A stretch of 64,000 nt of DNA, taken from contig NZ_FNDK01000014.1 of the NCBI RefSeq assembly GCF_900099605.1, positions 1-64,000 of the forward strand, read 5' to 3'. Positions within the stretch are counted from its first letter, which is position 1. Each line of letters begins with the position of its first letter. Positions 54,364-63,172 of this stretch are shown here, piece after piece. The notes under the pieces are model-generated. The model was not told the origin of the DNA. It did no database searches and saw only the letters and a list, made by a program, of their open reading frames with translations. Source of the stretch: Alteribacillus persepolensis (GTDB taxonomy: Bacteria; Bacillota; Bacilli; Bacillales; Marinococcaceae). The position numbers and the translations under genes were made by a program.

Positions 54364-55311
54364 ATGGAAAAGGACAAACAGCAGAACGATTATTCCCTTC
54401 TAGAACCAATAACTATACGAGACACTAATATTCCCACTCGAGTTTTTTTGGATGCCCCTCACGCAGATCAGCTCGATAACACAAGTGACAAACTTGTGGA
54501 CCAATATATTCACGCCCATAAGAGAGGTATTGGTCTGACTATATTTGGCCGAGCGTTAGTATCTGCCGACGATAACGAAGAGACTGGATTTCCAGTTATC
54601 ACAGATGAGAAGTATGCTGATCGTTTCAAACACATCGCAGAGGCTGTCCATGAAAACAACGGAAAAATTGCACTGCAGCTTTTTCAAGCAGGGCGTTCGC
54701 TGCTTTCTCCATCCAACCAGCCCGATTCATACAAGGTCATGCCGGAACAGGATATATACCAATTGATTGAGGCGTTTGCGCATGGAGCAAAACGCGCGAA
54801 AGAGGCTGGCTTTGATGCCATCGAAATTGTGGGATCAAACGGATATCTTATTAACCAATTTTTATCTTCGTTATCGAACAAGCGACAGGACAAATGGGGA
54901 AGAACATATGAAAACCGCATGCATTTTCCATTGGCTATTGCACGACATATTCGAGAATATATCGGGGAAGATATGCCGGTCTTTTTCCGTCTTCCCGGTA
55001 TTACGTTAAAAACTGATGATACAACGGCAGAAGATATCGTTCACCTTGCGAAACAGCTGAAATTTTCAGGCATTGATTTGTTAAATATTGATATTGGCTG
55101 GCATCGTGAAAATCAGCAAGAAGACACTCCCGATGTTCAACAATACGTTGAGTTAGCAAAACAAATAAAGTCATACGTCTCCATTTATGTTGGTATTACA
55201 AAAAAATTAGCTGATTTACAAAAAGCCGAAAAACTTGTTGATCAAGGCGTTGTTGATATGGTATGTGCCGAAGATTCGCTTACTGAAAAGCTCAGCACAA
55301 AACGCTCATGA
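54364..55311 (+). CDS. Old-yellow-enzyme-fold protein with degenerate active site
   Basis: 315 residues. The TIM-barrel pattern of NADH:flavin oxidoreductases is clear: IALQLFQAGRSL, AKEAGFDAIEIVGSNGYLINQFLSSLSNKRQDKWGRTYENR, and IHVGITKKL-type strands. But the residues that bind FMN or substrate are changed. The active-site pair normally H..H in EIHGAHGYL is Val156 and Asn159, QLxHAGR is QLFQAGR, and the N-terminal NR motif is missing. It may not bind flavin. GGAGG precedes the ATG. Followed by the crotonase-like gene. Confidence 0.75.
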   Translation: MEKDKQQNDYSLLEPITIRDTNIPTRVFLDAPHADQLDNTSDKLVDQYIHAHKRGIGLTIFGRALVSADDNEETGFPVITDEKYADRFKHIAEAVHENNGKIALQLFQAGRSLLSPSNQPDSYKVMPEQDIYQLIEAFAHGAKRAKEAGFDAIEIVGSNGYLINQFLSSLSNKRQDKWGRTYENRMHFPLAIARHIREYIGEDMPVFFRLPGITLKTDDTTAEDIVHLAKQLKFSGIDLLNIDIGWHRENQQEDTPDVQQYVELAKQIKSYVSIYVGITKKLADLQKAEKLVDQGVVDMVCAEDSLTEKLSTKRS

Positions 55312-55542
55312 CATTGTTGTCTTAAAGAAAAAGCATCCTGAAACAAGGGCGTTTGACAGCAGTGCTGGACGGCTCTACGTTATATGTGCCTTACCAATTG
55401 GGCTCAGGCTAAAAATAAAAATGCCAACTTTCATCTTTATTATCAATGAAAAAAAGGATTATCAGGTCAAACGGTGTATTGTACCAGTAACAAGCATATA
55501 TTCTAATGGAAAGGTTCATACAGAAGGGAGCTTTCTTTATAC
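55312..55542. other. Spacer between the OYE-like and crotonase-like genes
   Basis: About 230 bp with no supported gene and no terminator seen. Confidence 0.4.
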
Positions 55543-56202
55543 GTGGAAAAAACAACCGTCTTATATGAAAAAGAAGAACAGATAGCTCGTATTAGCCTTA
55601 ACCGCCCCCATAACGGAAATACGTTAAATGTTTCCATGCATGAAGCATTGTATAACGCCCTGCTGCAAGCACACGAGGACGAAAGTGTTTACGTCATTCT
55701 GCTGCAAGGCACCAATCACGTATTTTGTACAGGGATATACGCAAAAGAGAAACAAAACAATGAACTGCAAATGATGTGGGTGCGCTTAATTACTGCCATC
55801 GCTTCTATTGAAAAACCTATTGTTGCCTATATGAATGGAAAAACATCAGGAGAGGGGATAAGCCTGGCACTAGCCTGTGACTTTCGTGTGGCCGAGTATG
55901 ACACGAAAATTACGCTCGACTTTTTAAAACACCAAGCCGTCCCATATGGAGGAATCTCATATTACCTCCCTCGTCTCGTTGGGCTCAGTAAAGCGATGGA
56001 ATTGGCCCTTGGTGAAACGATATCGGCTGAAGAAGCTTACCGCATTAACCTTATTACAAAAATTGGAAATCCAGATCAGTTAATACGTCTTTTGACCTCT
56101 ATTCCTATACAATCCTTCGGGTACACGAGCCAAAACATGAAAGAAGGTTTCGAGAACAGTCTAGAGGATGTACTGGAAATGGAAGTAAAATCAAATCAGT
56201 AA
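55543..56202 (+). CDS. Enoyl-CoA hydratase/isomerase family protein, short
   Basis: 219 residues against about 260 for the family. Crotonase core visible: RISLNRPHNGNTLNVSMHEAL, oxyanion-hole segments VFCTGIYAKE and IVAYMNGKTSGEGISLALACDFRVAE. The second oxyanion segment reads GKTSGEG rather than GxAxGGG, and the catalytic PE of FxxPEI is replaced (LDFLKHQAVPYGG), so a hydratase role is doubtful. GTG start, GGGAG 12 bases upstream. Upstream of hemQ. Confidence 0.78.
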   Translation: MEKTTVLYEKEEQIARISLNRPHNGNTLNVSMHEALYNALLQAHEDESVYVILLQGTNHVFCTGIYAKEKQNNELQMMWVRLITAIASIEKPIVAYMNGKTSGEGISLALACDFRVAEYDTKITLDFLKHQAVPYGGISYYLPRLVGLSKAMELALGETISAEEAYRINLITKIGNPDQLIRLLTSIPIQSFGYTSQNMKEGFENSLEDVLEMEVKSNQ

Positions 56203-56267
56203 CCGACCGTAAAGGCTGTTAGAACCTCCCTGCCCTGTTTGCACTTTCTTTCCGTTCAAAAAACAGG

Positions 56268-56278
56268 TATGGTATAGT
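56268..56278 (+). promoter_or_regulatory. hemQ extended -10 promoter
   Basis: TATGGTATAGT is an extended -10, about 40 bp before the hemQ start; the -35 is poor. Confidence 0.5.
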
Positions 56279-56318
56279 GGAAAATAAAGCATGTTTTATA
56301 TTAAAGGAGTGATACATA

Positions 56319-57068
56319 ATGAGTGAAGCATCACAAACACTCGACGGCTGGTTTTGTCTGCACGATTTACGTAAAATCGACTGGTCTGCTTGGAAACAAG
56401 TTCCTAGCGAAAAACGACAAAGCATGATTCATGAGTTGGTACAAATGCTTGAGTCATGGCAAAATGTAGAAGATGCTGAGGAAGGCAGCCACGCATTCTA
56501 TACAGTTATCGGTCAAAAAGCAGACGTTATTATGATGATCCTTCGCCCGGACATGCAAACGTTACAGGAAGTCGAAACAGCGTTTAACAAATTAAAAATA
56601 GCTGATTACATGACTCCAGCGTATTCTTACGTCTCTGTTGTAGAGCTTGGCAATTATATGCCTCCAAAAGACGGAAGCGATCCGTTAGACAACCCAGAAA
56701 TTCGTAATCGTATTTATCCTATTTTGCCAAAATGGAACCATATCTGTTTTTATCCGATGGATAAAAAACGGGAAGGCAATGACAATTGGTATTCTCTTCC
56801 GATGCAGGAACGCCGTGAATTAATGCGTGCTCACGGCATGACGGGACGCAAGTATGCCGGAAAAATTAAACAAATCATTACAGGCTCCACTGGCCTTGAC
56901 GATTGGGAATGGGGCGTTACGTTATTTGCACATGAAGCCCTTCAATTCAAAAAATTAATTTACGAAATGCGTTTTGACGAAGTCTCCGCACGCTATGGTG
57001 ATTTTGGACAGTTTTTTGTCGGTAATATTTTACCGCCAGAAAAAATCGAAAACTTTTTGCACGTATAA
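56319..57068 (+). CDS. hemQ: Coproheme decarboxylase HemQ
   Basis: 249 residues, chlorite-dismutase fold, last step of the Firmicute coproporphyrin-dependent haem pathway (coproheme III to haem b with H2O2). Tyr158 in [11 protein letters not shown] is the probable catalytic tyrosine, and His172 in [19 protein letters not shown] the haem ligand region. GGAG before the ATG. As in B. subtilis, near pta. Confidence 0.95.
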   Translation: MSEASQTLDGWFCLHDLRKIDWSAWKQVPSEKRQSMIHELVQMLESWQNVEDAEEGSHAFYTVIGQKADVIMMILRPDMQTLQEVETAFNKLKIADYMTPAYSYVSVVELGNYMPPKDGSDPLDNPEIRNRIYPILPKWNHICFYPMDKKREGNDNWYSLPMQERRELMRAHGMTGRKYAGKIKQIITGSTGLDDWEWGVTLFAHEALQFKKLIYEMRFDEVSARYGDFGQFFVGNILPPEKIENFLHV

Positions 57069-57077
57069 ATGTGCTGT

Positions 57078-57113
57078 AAAAAGCTGATTTTCTTTTGAAA
57101 GTCGGCTTTTTTT
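57078..57113 (+). terminator. hemQ terminator
   Basis: Long imperfect stem AAAAAGCTGATTTTC / GAAAGTCGGCTTTTT with a four-base loop, then more T residues. Confidence 0.85.
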
Positions 57114-57266
57114 ATGGGCATATGTCATTGTCAGCCATCATACATTGAACTAGTGTGAACCGCTCTCTATACAGCGGCAGCAAAAGAGCGTTATCTTATA
57201 TGACCAGAGATAGACAAATAAGAAAGCAAACTTTATTTTAGCCATAATAATAAAGGAGGATTTTTT

Positions 57267-57749
57267 ATGTATCATTATCACCCGTGGTATGGTTACCCTG
57301 TTCAAGGTTATGATGTCCCTTCTCCTTACGATGCAAGACAAAGTGGTGATGGGATGTACTGGTATGGAAACGGCATGAACGGGATGAACGGAATGAATGG
57401 AAACGGCATGAATGGGATGAATGGAAATGGCATGAATGGCAATGGAAATGGCATGAATGGAATGACTTGGACGAACGGTGTAGACGGCGATGATATGCTT
57501 CCACTCGAACAGTCTTACATCGAAAACATTTTACGTTTAAACCGGGGAAAACCAGCGACTGTCTATATGACATTTGAGAACAATCCTGACTGGCAGTCAA
57601 GGATCTTTTACGGCATTATCGATGAAGCAGGTCGTGACCATATTATTTTAAGAGATGAACGAAACAATAAATGGTATTTATTGTTAATGGTTTATTTAGA
57701 CTACGTTGTCTTCGACGAAGAAATCGAATATCAGTATCCATTTGGCTGA
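57267..57749 (+). CDS. gerQ: Spore coat protein GerQ
   Basis: 160 residues. The C-terminal GerQ domain is recognisable: LPLEQSYIENILRLNRGKPATVYMTFENNPDWQSRIFYGIIDEAGRDHIILRD. GerQ locates the cortex hydrolase CwlJ in the inner coat. The N-terminal half is a low-complexity Asn-Gly-Met run (residues 35-66, repeats of NGM and GNG). The first Lys is at residue 95, whereas B. subtilis GerQ needs N-terminal Lys residues for transglutaminase cross-linking. AAAGGAGG lies before the ATG. Confidence 0.9.
   Translation: MYHYHPWYGYPVQGYDVPSPYDARQSGDGMYWYGNGMNGMNGMNGNGMNGMNGNGMNGNGNGMNGMTWTNGVDGDDMLPLEQSYIENILRLNRGKPATVYMTFENNPDWQSRIFYGIIDEAGRDHIILRDERNNKWYLLLMVYLDYVVFDEEIEYQYPFG
57359..57465 (+). repeat. 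Tandem GGAATGAAC-type coding repeat in gerQ
   Basis: Variants of AATGGCATG / AACGGGATG / GGAAAC repeat in phase through about 107 bp and encode the Asn-Gly-Met run. Confidence 0.75.
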
Positions 57750-57938
57750 CCATTCTGACATGTAAAAAAGCCAGCCTCTCCTACTCTATCCTCCGTAGAT
57801 GTTTACTTTCTTTTACGTTCGGTTATAGACAACTACAACGCTTTATAAAGCAGCTTGCCTCCCTTTGGATGGCGCTGCTTTTTCTTATTCGTCTCCATCA
57901 CGCGTTTTACATCACGTTTAAAATTTTTTGCTTCCCCC
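57750..57938. other. gerQ-clpE spacer
   Basis: No gene supported between gerQ and the clpE promoter. Confidence 0.4.
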
Positions 57939-58000
57939 TTGAAAGTCAAAGAAGGTCAAGTTATAATACACTTATAAAGTCAAAGATAGTCAAAGTCAAA
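57939..58000 (+). promoter_or_regulatory. clpE promoter with three CtsR sites
   Basis: -35 TTGAAA (57939-57944), 17-bp spacer, -10 TATAAT (57962-57967). CtsR heptad pairs: AGTCAAAGAAGGTCAAG (57944-57960, overlapping the -35 and spacer) and AGTCAAAGATAGTCAAA (57978-57994, perfect), with a further half AGTCAAA (57994-58000). Repression by CtsR is relieved by heat. Confidence 0.93.
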
Positions 58001-58125
58001 TTCCAAGCAAAAGATTTGAAACAATAACCGATTAGACGTTAAGATGCTTTTCCAAGTCAATAAAAGAAACCATTTAATTTATAGAAAACCGAATACGCGT
58101 ATAAAGCAAAGGAGGTAAATGTAAT

Positions 58126-60276
58126 ATGCAACGATGTGAACATTGTAAACAACGCCAAGCACGAATTGAGTTAAATATGAATGTAAACGGATATCATCAA
58201 AAAATGCACTTGTGTGATGTTTGTTACCGGGAAGTTCGTCAAGACATGAAACAACCATCTGGTCTTGGCGGCTTTGGCGGACAGTCCCCGTTTGACCAAA
58301 TGTTCCAAGACATGATGCATTCCCAAATGGGGGGTAAAGAAGAACAAGCCGGACAAGTACAGCAAGGAAATGGCAATGGCGGTTTGCTTGATGATCTTGG
58401 TAAAAACTTGTCCGATGCTGCTCGTGCAGGCATGATTGACCCGGTTATCGGAAGAGATAAAGAAGTAGAACGTGTTATTGAAACATTGAACCGCCGAAAT
58501 AAAAACAATCCTGTTCTCATCGGGGAACCTGGTGTTGGTAAAACAGCGATCGCAGAAGGATTAGCACTTAAAATTTCAGAAGGAAACGTCCCAAACAAAT
58601 TGAAGAATAAAGATATTTACTTGCTCGATGTTTCTTCTCTTGTGGCTAACACAGGAGTACGCGGTCAATTTGAAGAACGAATGAAACAGTTGTTAAAAGA
58701 ACTGCAAGAACGCAGCAATGTGATTGTATTTATTGATGAAGTCCATCAAATTGTTGGAGCTGGTTCTGCGGAAGGCTCTTCTGATGCCGGAAATATTATG
58801 AAACCAGCACTCGCACGTGGTGAAATTCAAGTAATCGGTGCTACTACCTTAGCTGAGTACCGTAAAATTGAAAAAGACGCTGCCTTAGAACGCCGTTTCC
58901 AGCCAGTAATGGTGGATGAACCAAACCTGGAAGATGCAGCATCTATTCTAAAAGGACTACAAGAAAACTACGAAAAATACCATCAAGTGTCCTTTACAGA
59001 TGAAGCAATAAAGGCATGTGTAAACTTGTCTAGCCGCTATATCCAAGACCGCTTTCTCCCAGACAAAGCAATTGATTTAATGGACGAAGCCGGTTCGAAA
59101 ATCAATTTGATTCACAGCGAAGGTGACGAACAAGAAATCCAAAGTCGTCTAGAACAAATTGCAGCTGAGAAAGAAAAAGCAACTCAGCAAGAAGATTACG
59201 AACGTGCGGCCAAATTGCGTGATGAGGAAGCGAAACTGCAAAAACAACTCGAAGAAGCTGGACAAAGTGAACAACAATCAACGAACAAAGCAACCGTTGA
59301 TGTTGATACCATTGAAAAAATTGTAGAGAACAAAACAGGTATTCCTGTGCGTCGTTTGCAACGAGACGAACAACAAAAAATGAAAGACTTGCCAGAACGG
59401 TTAAATGCTAGTGTTATCGGGCAAGAAAAAGCTGTACAGAAAGTTGCGCGTTCCATCCGCCGAAACCGTGCAGGTCTTCGTAAAGGTACGCGTCCAATCG
59501 GATCATTCCTCTTTGTAGGACCAACAGGTGTCGGTAAAACCGAGCTCTCCAAATCACTGGCAGAAGAAATGTTTGGAGACAGTGAAGCGATGATCCGCCT
59601 TGACATGAGTGAATATATGGAAAAACACTCCGTGTCTAAGCTGATTGGCTCCCCGCCTGGCTACGTTGGGCATGATGAGGCCGGACAGTTGACAGAGCAA
59701 GTGCGCCGCAAACCATACAGTATTATCTTGCTTGATGAAATTGAAAAAGCTCACCCTGACGTACAGCATATGTTCTTGCAAATCATGGAAGACGGACGTC
59801 TGACAGACAGTCAAGGCCGTACCGTCAGCTTTAAAGATACCGTCATTATTATGACTTCCAATGCCGGCTCCGGCATGAAAAAAGTGACCGTCGGCTTTGG
59901 TAATAAGGAAGAAGTAGAACCTGCTATTACTGAAACGCTGTCTGATTACTTTAAGCCAGAATTTCTAAACCGTTTTGACAGCATCGTTCCATTTAACGAG
60001 CTCACTAAAGAAGATCTTATCAGCATCGTCGACCTTATGCTTCAAGACATTATGGAAGCAGCAAATGAGCAAAACATGCACGTTGCTGTTACAGATGAAG
60101 CAAAAGAGCTGCTGGCTGAACTAGGATATGATCCAGCATTTGGTGCAAGACCGCTGCGCCGTGTCATCGAAGAAAAAGTCGAAGACGGCATTGCTGATCT
60201 TATGTTAGAAGAAGACAACCTGGAAAACATTCAGGTCGTTGCAAAAGATAATGATATTGTTGTCATCAAAGCGTAA
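58126..60276 (+). CDS. clpE: ATP-dependent Clp protease ATPase ClpE
   Basis: 716 residues. N-terminal zinc finger with C4, C7, C30 and C33 (CEHC ... CDVC) marks ClpE rather than ClpC. Two AAA+ modules have Walker A GEPGVGKTA and GPTGVGKTE; a UVR-like coiled segment (EKATQQEDYERAAKLRDEEAKL) lies between. It unfolds substrates for ClpP and disaggregates proteins under heat. GGAGG before the ATG; three CtsR boxes upstream. Inserted between gerQ and ywdK relative to B. subtilis. Confidence 0.97.
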   Translation: MQRCEHCKQRQARIELNMNVNGYHQKMHLCDVCYREVRQDMKQPSGLGGFGGQSPFDQMFQDMMHSQMGGKEEQAGQVQQGNGNGGLLDDLGKNLSDAARAGMIDPVIGRDKEVERVIETLNRRNKNNPVLIGEPGVGKTAIAEGLALKISEGNVPNKLKNKDIYLLDVSSLVANTGVRGQFEERMKQLLKELQERSNVIVFIDEVHQIVGAGSAEGSSDAGNIMKPALARGEIQVIGATTLAEYRKIEKDAALERRFQPVMVDEPNLEDAASILKGLQENYEKYHQVSFTDEAIKACVNLSSRYIQDRFLPDKAIDLMDEAGSKINLIHSEGDEQEIQSRLEQIAAEKEKATQQEDYERAAKLRDEEAKLQKQLEEAGQSEQQSTNKATVDVDTIEKIVENKTGIPVRRLQRDEQQKMKDLPERLNASVIGQEKAVQKVARSIRRNRAGLRKGTRPIGSFLFVGPTGVGKTELSKSLAEEMFGDSEAMIRLDMSEYMEKHSVSKLIGSPPGYVGHDEAGQLTEQVRRKPYSIILLDEIEKAHPDVQHMFLQIMEDGRLTDSQGRTVSFKDTVIIMTSNAGSGMKKVTVGFGNKEEVEPAITETLSDYFKPEFLNRFDSIVPFNELTKEDLISIVDLMLQDIMEAANEQNMHVAVTDEAKELLAELGYDPAFGARPLRRVIEEKVEDGIADLMLEEDNLENIQVVAKDNDIVVIKA

Positions 60277-60289
60277 TGTTAACCTTTTC

Positions 60290-60318
60290 GATGCCCTTAT
60301 ACAGAGGGCATCTTTTTT
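60290..60318 (+). terminator. clpE terminator
   Basis: GATGCCC / GGGCATC stem followed by seven T residues. Confidence 0.92.
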
Positions 60319-60686
60319 TAGGTTTTATAAACATTGTCAGAGAAGATCTGTCGCTTTCCTTTCTAGCTATAACATTTCTTCCGGTTCGCTTGCTGCGGAC
60401 CTATCATTCATCACTGACTTAAGATTTTCAGCCGCCGCTTGTTCCTTCCCTCATCTGAGCTCATCAACCGAAAAACATACTATATATAAACACCAACATT
60501 TCATTTTGAATCTCTTTTTATATGGCTCCACACAAACATGACAATGTTCCTCCACTATGAACTGGTACCGATTTTTCTTTTCTTAAACCGTCAAAAAACA
60601 TCCATTGCCCTTTATGCAAACGCATGCTATGCTTTCTTTTGTATAAGAACATTGAAGTGTAAATAGAAAATGAGGTGATGACAACC
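60319..60686. other. Spacer with promoter for the DUF3817 gene
   Basis: No gene supported. A plus-strand promoter is visible: -35 TTGCCC (60605-60610), 17-bp spacer, extended -10 TGCTATGCT (hexamer TATGCT 60628-60633). Confidence 0.55.
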
Positions 60687-61010
60687 GTGTTATCTTCATC
60701 ATTAGGAAAACTACGGTTGGCGGGCGTGATAGAAGGAATATCATTTTTACTGCTTTTATTTATCGCTATGCCTTTAAAATATGGGGCTGGGTTAGATATG
60801 GCAGTAACCGTTGCCGGTTCCTTGCATGGAGCATTGTTTATTTTATATATTTTGTTTGTCCTAGTCGTGTGGATTCAGCGGCGTTGGTCGTTTCTTAGAG
60901 CTTTCATCGCTATGGCTGTTTCCGTTATACCATTTGGTCCATTTGTTTTTGATAAAAGTTTACGTCGTGAACAAGAAACAGGTGTTGTTCCTGATTCCTT
61001 TGCAAGCTGA
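60687..61010 (+). CDS. DUF3817 membrane protein (YdzA-like)
   Basis: 107 residues, three membrane helices. Family pattern LRLAGVIEGISFLLLLFIAMPLKY and AGSLHGALFILYILFV, then PFGPFVFDKSLRRE. DUF3817 function is unknown; relatives often act with transporters. GTG at 60687 is nine bases after GAGGTG; ATG at 60678 is too close. Followed by a terminator. Confidence 0.85.
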   Translation: MLSSSLGKLRLAGVIEGISFLLLLFIAMPLKYGAGLDMAVTVAGSLHGALFILYILFVLVVWIQRRWSFLRAFIAMAVSVIPFGPFVFDKSLRREQETGVVPDSFAS

Positions 61011-61020
61011 TGCAAGCTAC

Positions 61021-61047
61021 AAGACTGGTCTTGCTGACCGGTCTTTT
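61021..61047 (+). terminator. DUF3817 gene terminator
   Basis: AAGACTGGTC / GACCGGTCTT stem, loop TTGCT, T-rich tail. Confidence 0.85.
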
Positions 61048-61135
61048 TCACACATATACCGCCTATATTAAGCATAATATGTAATAAAACATTAAAAGGA
61101 CAACCATTATACATGTTTCACAAAAGGAGTTACAT

Positions 61136-61957
61136 ATGTTTGAATGGAAAAACATTTTACGAGGAATGGCGATGGGAGCAAGTGATCTTATCCCAGGTGT
61201 GAGCGGCGGTACCATTGCTTTAGTGCTTGGTATTTATCACCGTTTAATCGCAGCTATTAATCACTTTTTCAGCAGAAAGTGGAAAGAACAGCTTGGTTTT
61301 TTTATACCGCTTGGCATCGGTATTGGTATTGCTCTTATCAGTTTAAGTAACTTGCTCGAGTGGCTGCTGCAAACATATCCTGGTCCTACTTATTCCTTTT
61401 TTATGGGGCTTATTCTCGGTACCATACCCATTTTATTGAAGGAAGCTGATTATAAATATTCGTTTCGACCTTATCATTATGTCATTGTGGCAGCGGCTGC
61501 TGTATTTATTATATTAACAGGTATTTACAGCGGAGCGGAATCAGCCGGCCAAATCGTGCATACACTCACTGCATCAGACTATGTGTATTTGTTTTTCGCT
61601 GGATGGCTGGCAAGTTCGGCGATGATTCTTCCCGGTGTTAGCGGCTCCTTTGTTCTTCTTATTCTCGGTGCATATGAGACCATTATTCATGCTCTGACAT
61701 CTCTTGATATTCCTATTATTATAACGGTCGGGTTCGGTGTTTTAGCAGGGATTACAATTATGAGTAAGTTTTTGCATTACTTGTTGTCCGTTTACCGTAC
61801 CGGTACGTACGCTGTCATGAGCGGTTTCTTGATAGGGTCGCTGTTTGTCATTTTTCCTGGCTTAAGCGGGAGCGCTATTCTTCTTCTTATTAGTATAGGT
61901 GCATTTCTAGCTGGGTGGGCATTGACGCTGTTCTTGCAAAAACTAGAAACCCGTTAG
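61136..61957 (+). CDS. DUF368 membrane protein
   Basis: 273 residues, about eight membrane helices. Family signatures: GMAMGASDLIPGVSGGTIALVLGIYHRLI and its internal repeat ASSAMILPGVSGSFVLLILGAYETII. In Gram-positive bacteria DUF368 proteins (PopT) have been linked to undecaprenyl phosphate translocation, so a role in recycling the lipid carrier is likely. AAAGGAG before the ATG. Plus strand, followed by a family A repeat. Confidence 0.88.
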   Translation: MFEWKNILRGMAMGASDLIPGVSGGTIALVLGIYHRLIAAINHFFSRKWKEQLGFFIPLGIGIGIALISLSNLLEWLLQTYPGPTYSFFMGLILGTIPILLKEADYKYSFRPYHYVIVAAAAVFIILTGIYSGAESAGQIVHTLTASDYVYLFFAGWLASSAMILPGVSGSFVLLILGAYETIIHALTSLDIPIIITVGFGVLAGITIMSKFLHYLLSVYRTGTYAVMSGFLIGSLFVIFPGLSGSAILLLISIGAFLAGWALTLFLQKLETR

Positions 61958-62054
61958 ATCTCTCATTTTTCAGGAGCAGATGGTTTTCCCAATATGTCAT
62001 CAATACCGATGATTCACTCATGCTGACATGTTACCCTTTCCTATAAGCATAAAC

Positions 62055-62112
62055 AAAGAAAAGCGCAAGCGCCTTGAAAGAAAGAGGGACGTTCGGCTGC
62101 GGGGAGGGAACT
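62055..62112 (+). repeat. Dispersed repeat family A, copy 6 (short)
   Basis: AAAGAAAAGCGCAAGCGCC, then GAGGGACGTTCGGCTGCGG. Stops before the CACACATCC part. Confidence 0.75.
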
Positions 62113-62124
62113 TCGATTCTGTTA

Positions 62125-62155
62125 AAAAAGCGGCTCTTTCACAGAGCCGCTTTTT
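62125..62155. terminator. ywdK terminator
   Basis: AAAAAGCGGCTCT / AGAGCCGCTTTTT perfect 13-bp stem, five-base loop, next to the ywdK stop codon. Confidence 0.92.
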
Positions 62156-62157
62156 GT

Positions 62158-62529
62158 TTACATTTTCAAAACCGCGATGACAAGCATGATCCAGCCGGCA
62201 ATAAACGCTGTTCCGCCAATCGGAGTAATTGCTCCAAGCCAGCCTATCCCAGTAAATGCCATCGTATACAAACTTCCTGAAAACACAACAATTCCAAAGA
62301 ACAACAACCAGCCCGACCAGGACAATGAAGTCGTCGCGCCTGCATACGCTGCTACTAATCCCACTGCTAACAGGCCAAGAGCATGCATGATGTGATATTG
62401 TACGGCTGTTTGATATACTTCCATCAGCCGTTCCGATAATCTGCCTTCTAATCCGTGAGCACCAAATGCACCAAAACCAACAGCTGCTGCGGCATTTAGT
62501 GCACCTAAAATGATAAAGACCTTCCACAT
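62158..62529 (-). CDS. ywdK: DUF423 membrane protein (YwdK)
   Basis: 123 residues, four membrane helices. Family pattern VFIILGALNAAAAVGFGAFGAHGLEGRLSE and GAITPIGGTAFIAGWIMLVIA. Function unknown. ATG at 62529 fits the family N-terminus and has GGTGA five bases upstream; GTG at 62538 is the alternative. YwdI is upstream, as in B. subtilis. Confidence 0.92.
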   Translation of the reverse strand: MWKVFIILGALNAAAAVGFGAFGAHGLEGRLSERLMEVYQTAVQYHIMHALGLLAVGLVAAYAGATTSLSWSGWLLFFGIVVFSGSLYTMAFTGIGWLGAITPIGGTAFIAGWIMLVIAVLKM

Positions 62530-62553
62530 ATGTGTCACCGTTTCCTTTCCAAA

Positions 62554-62874
62554 CTAAAACTCTAACAAGTTACCGCTGGCCGACGGTACGTCACCGTCTG
62601 ATTGTACCGCTGAAGAGCGCCTGACGGCTGTTTTTTTAGATGTCTCCATATCCTTTGCAGATGCTGCTTGCACCTTTTGAACAGGAACGTGAGCTGTCTG
62701 GGTATTTTGTTGACCATTCTCCTGTCCCTTGGCTGCTAATATGATATCACAATAAGCTTTTAACACACGCGCGTGTGCTTGGGCTGCTGTGTTGTTTTGT
62801 TGTTCGACTTGTTCAGCAAGCTGAACTAATTCCTCTTCCATTTTTTCTACAACCGTTTGAGCGGCAATATTCAT
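62554..62874 (-). CDS. ywdI: YwdI family protein (DUF5327)
   Basis: 106 residues. A helical N-terminal coiled-coil (QTVVEKMEEELVQLAEQVEQQNN) with HARVLKAYCDIILAAK, and a Ser/Gln-rich disordered tail ending DVPSASGNLLEF. Function unknown. Upstream of ywdK, likely one transcript. Confidence 0.85.
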   Translation of the reverse strand: MNIAAQTVVEKMEEELVQLAEQVEQQNNTAAQAHARVLKAYCDIILAAKGQENGQQNTQTAHVPVQKVQAASAKDMETSKKTAVRRSSAVQSDGDVPSASGNLLEF

Positions 62875-62945
62875 GTATGTTCACCTGCTTTGCACGTATT
62901 CCTTACAAAGTATAACACAGCGCACGATGTCTATGAACAGCAATC

Positions 62946-62974
62946 AACCTGGGTATTTTATAAACACCCAGGCA
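62946..62974 (-). terminator. Hairpin downstream of the small hypothetical gene
   Basis: CCTGGGT / ACCCAGG with extra A-T pairs inside; T tail poor, so terminator use is uncertain. Confidence 0.45.
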
Positions 62975-62986
62975 GCAGCATGCTGA

Positions 62987-63172
62987 TTAATTGGTCATTC
63001 TCCTGTATCCATATGCCTCAATTTTAGGGAAATTTTCTTCATCTATCACCCAATAGTTTCCTTCATCGTCCTCTACCACCATTTCATGGTCCACTGCTTC
63101 TGACTTTGCTTCGTGCATCGTTTCAAACTTTTTTGCTGGAACTTGCATGTCATCAACAATGATGAAAGCCAT
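62987..63172 (-). CDS. Small hypothetical protein
   Basis: 61 residues, acidic, no membrane segment: MAFIIVDDMQVPAKKFETMH, ending YGYRRMTN. Not recognised. ATG at 63172 has GGAGGTG six bases upstream, a strong sign that it is real. Own hairpin downstream. Confidence 0.7.
   Translation of the reverse strand: MAFIIVDDMQVPAKKFETMHEAKSEAVDHEMVVEDDEGNYWVIDEENFPKIEAYGYRRMTN

Noticed and set aside
60239-60541. 100-codon frame after clpE
   Set aside because: Begins inside clpE in another frame and crosses its terminator.
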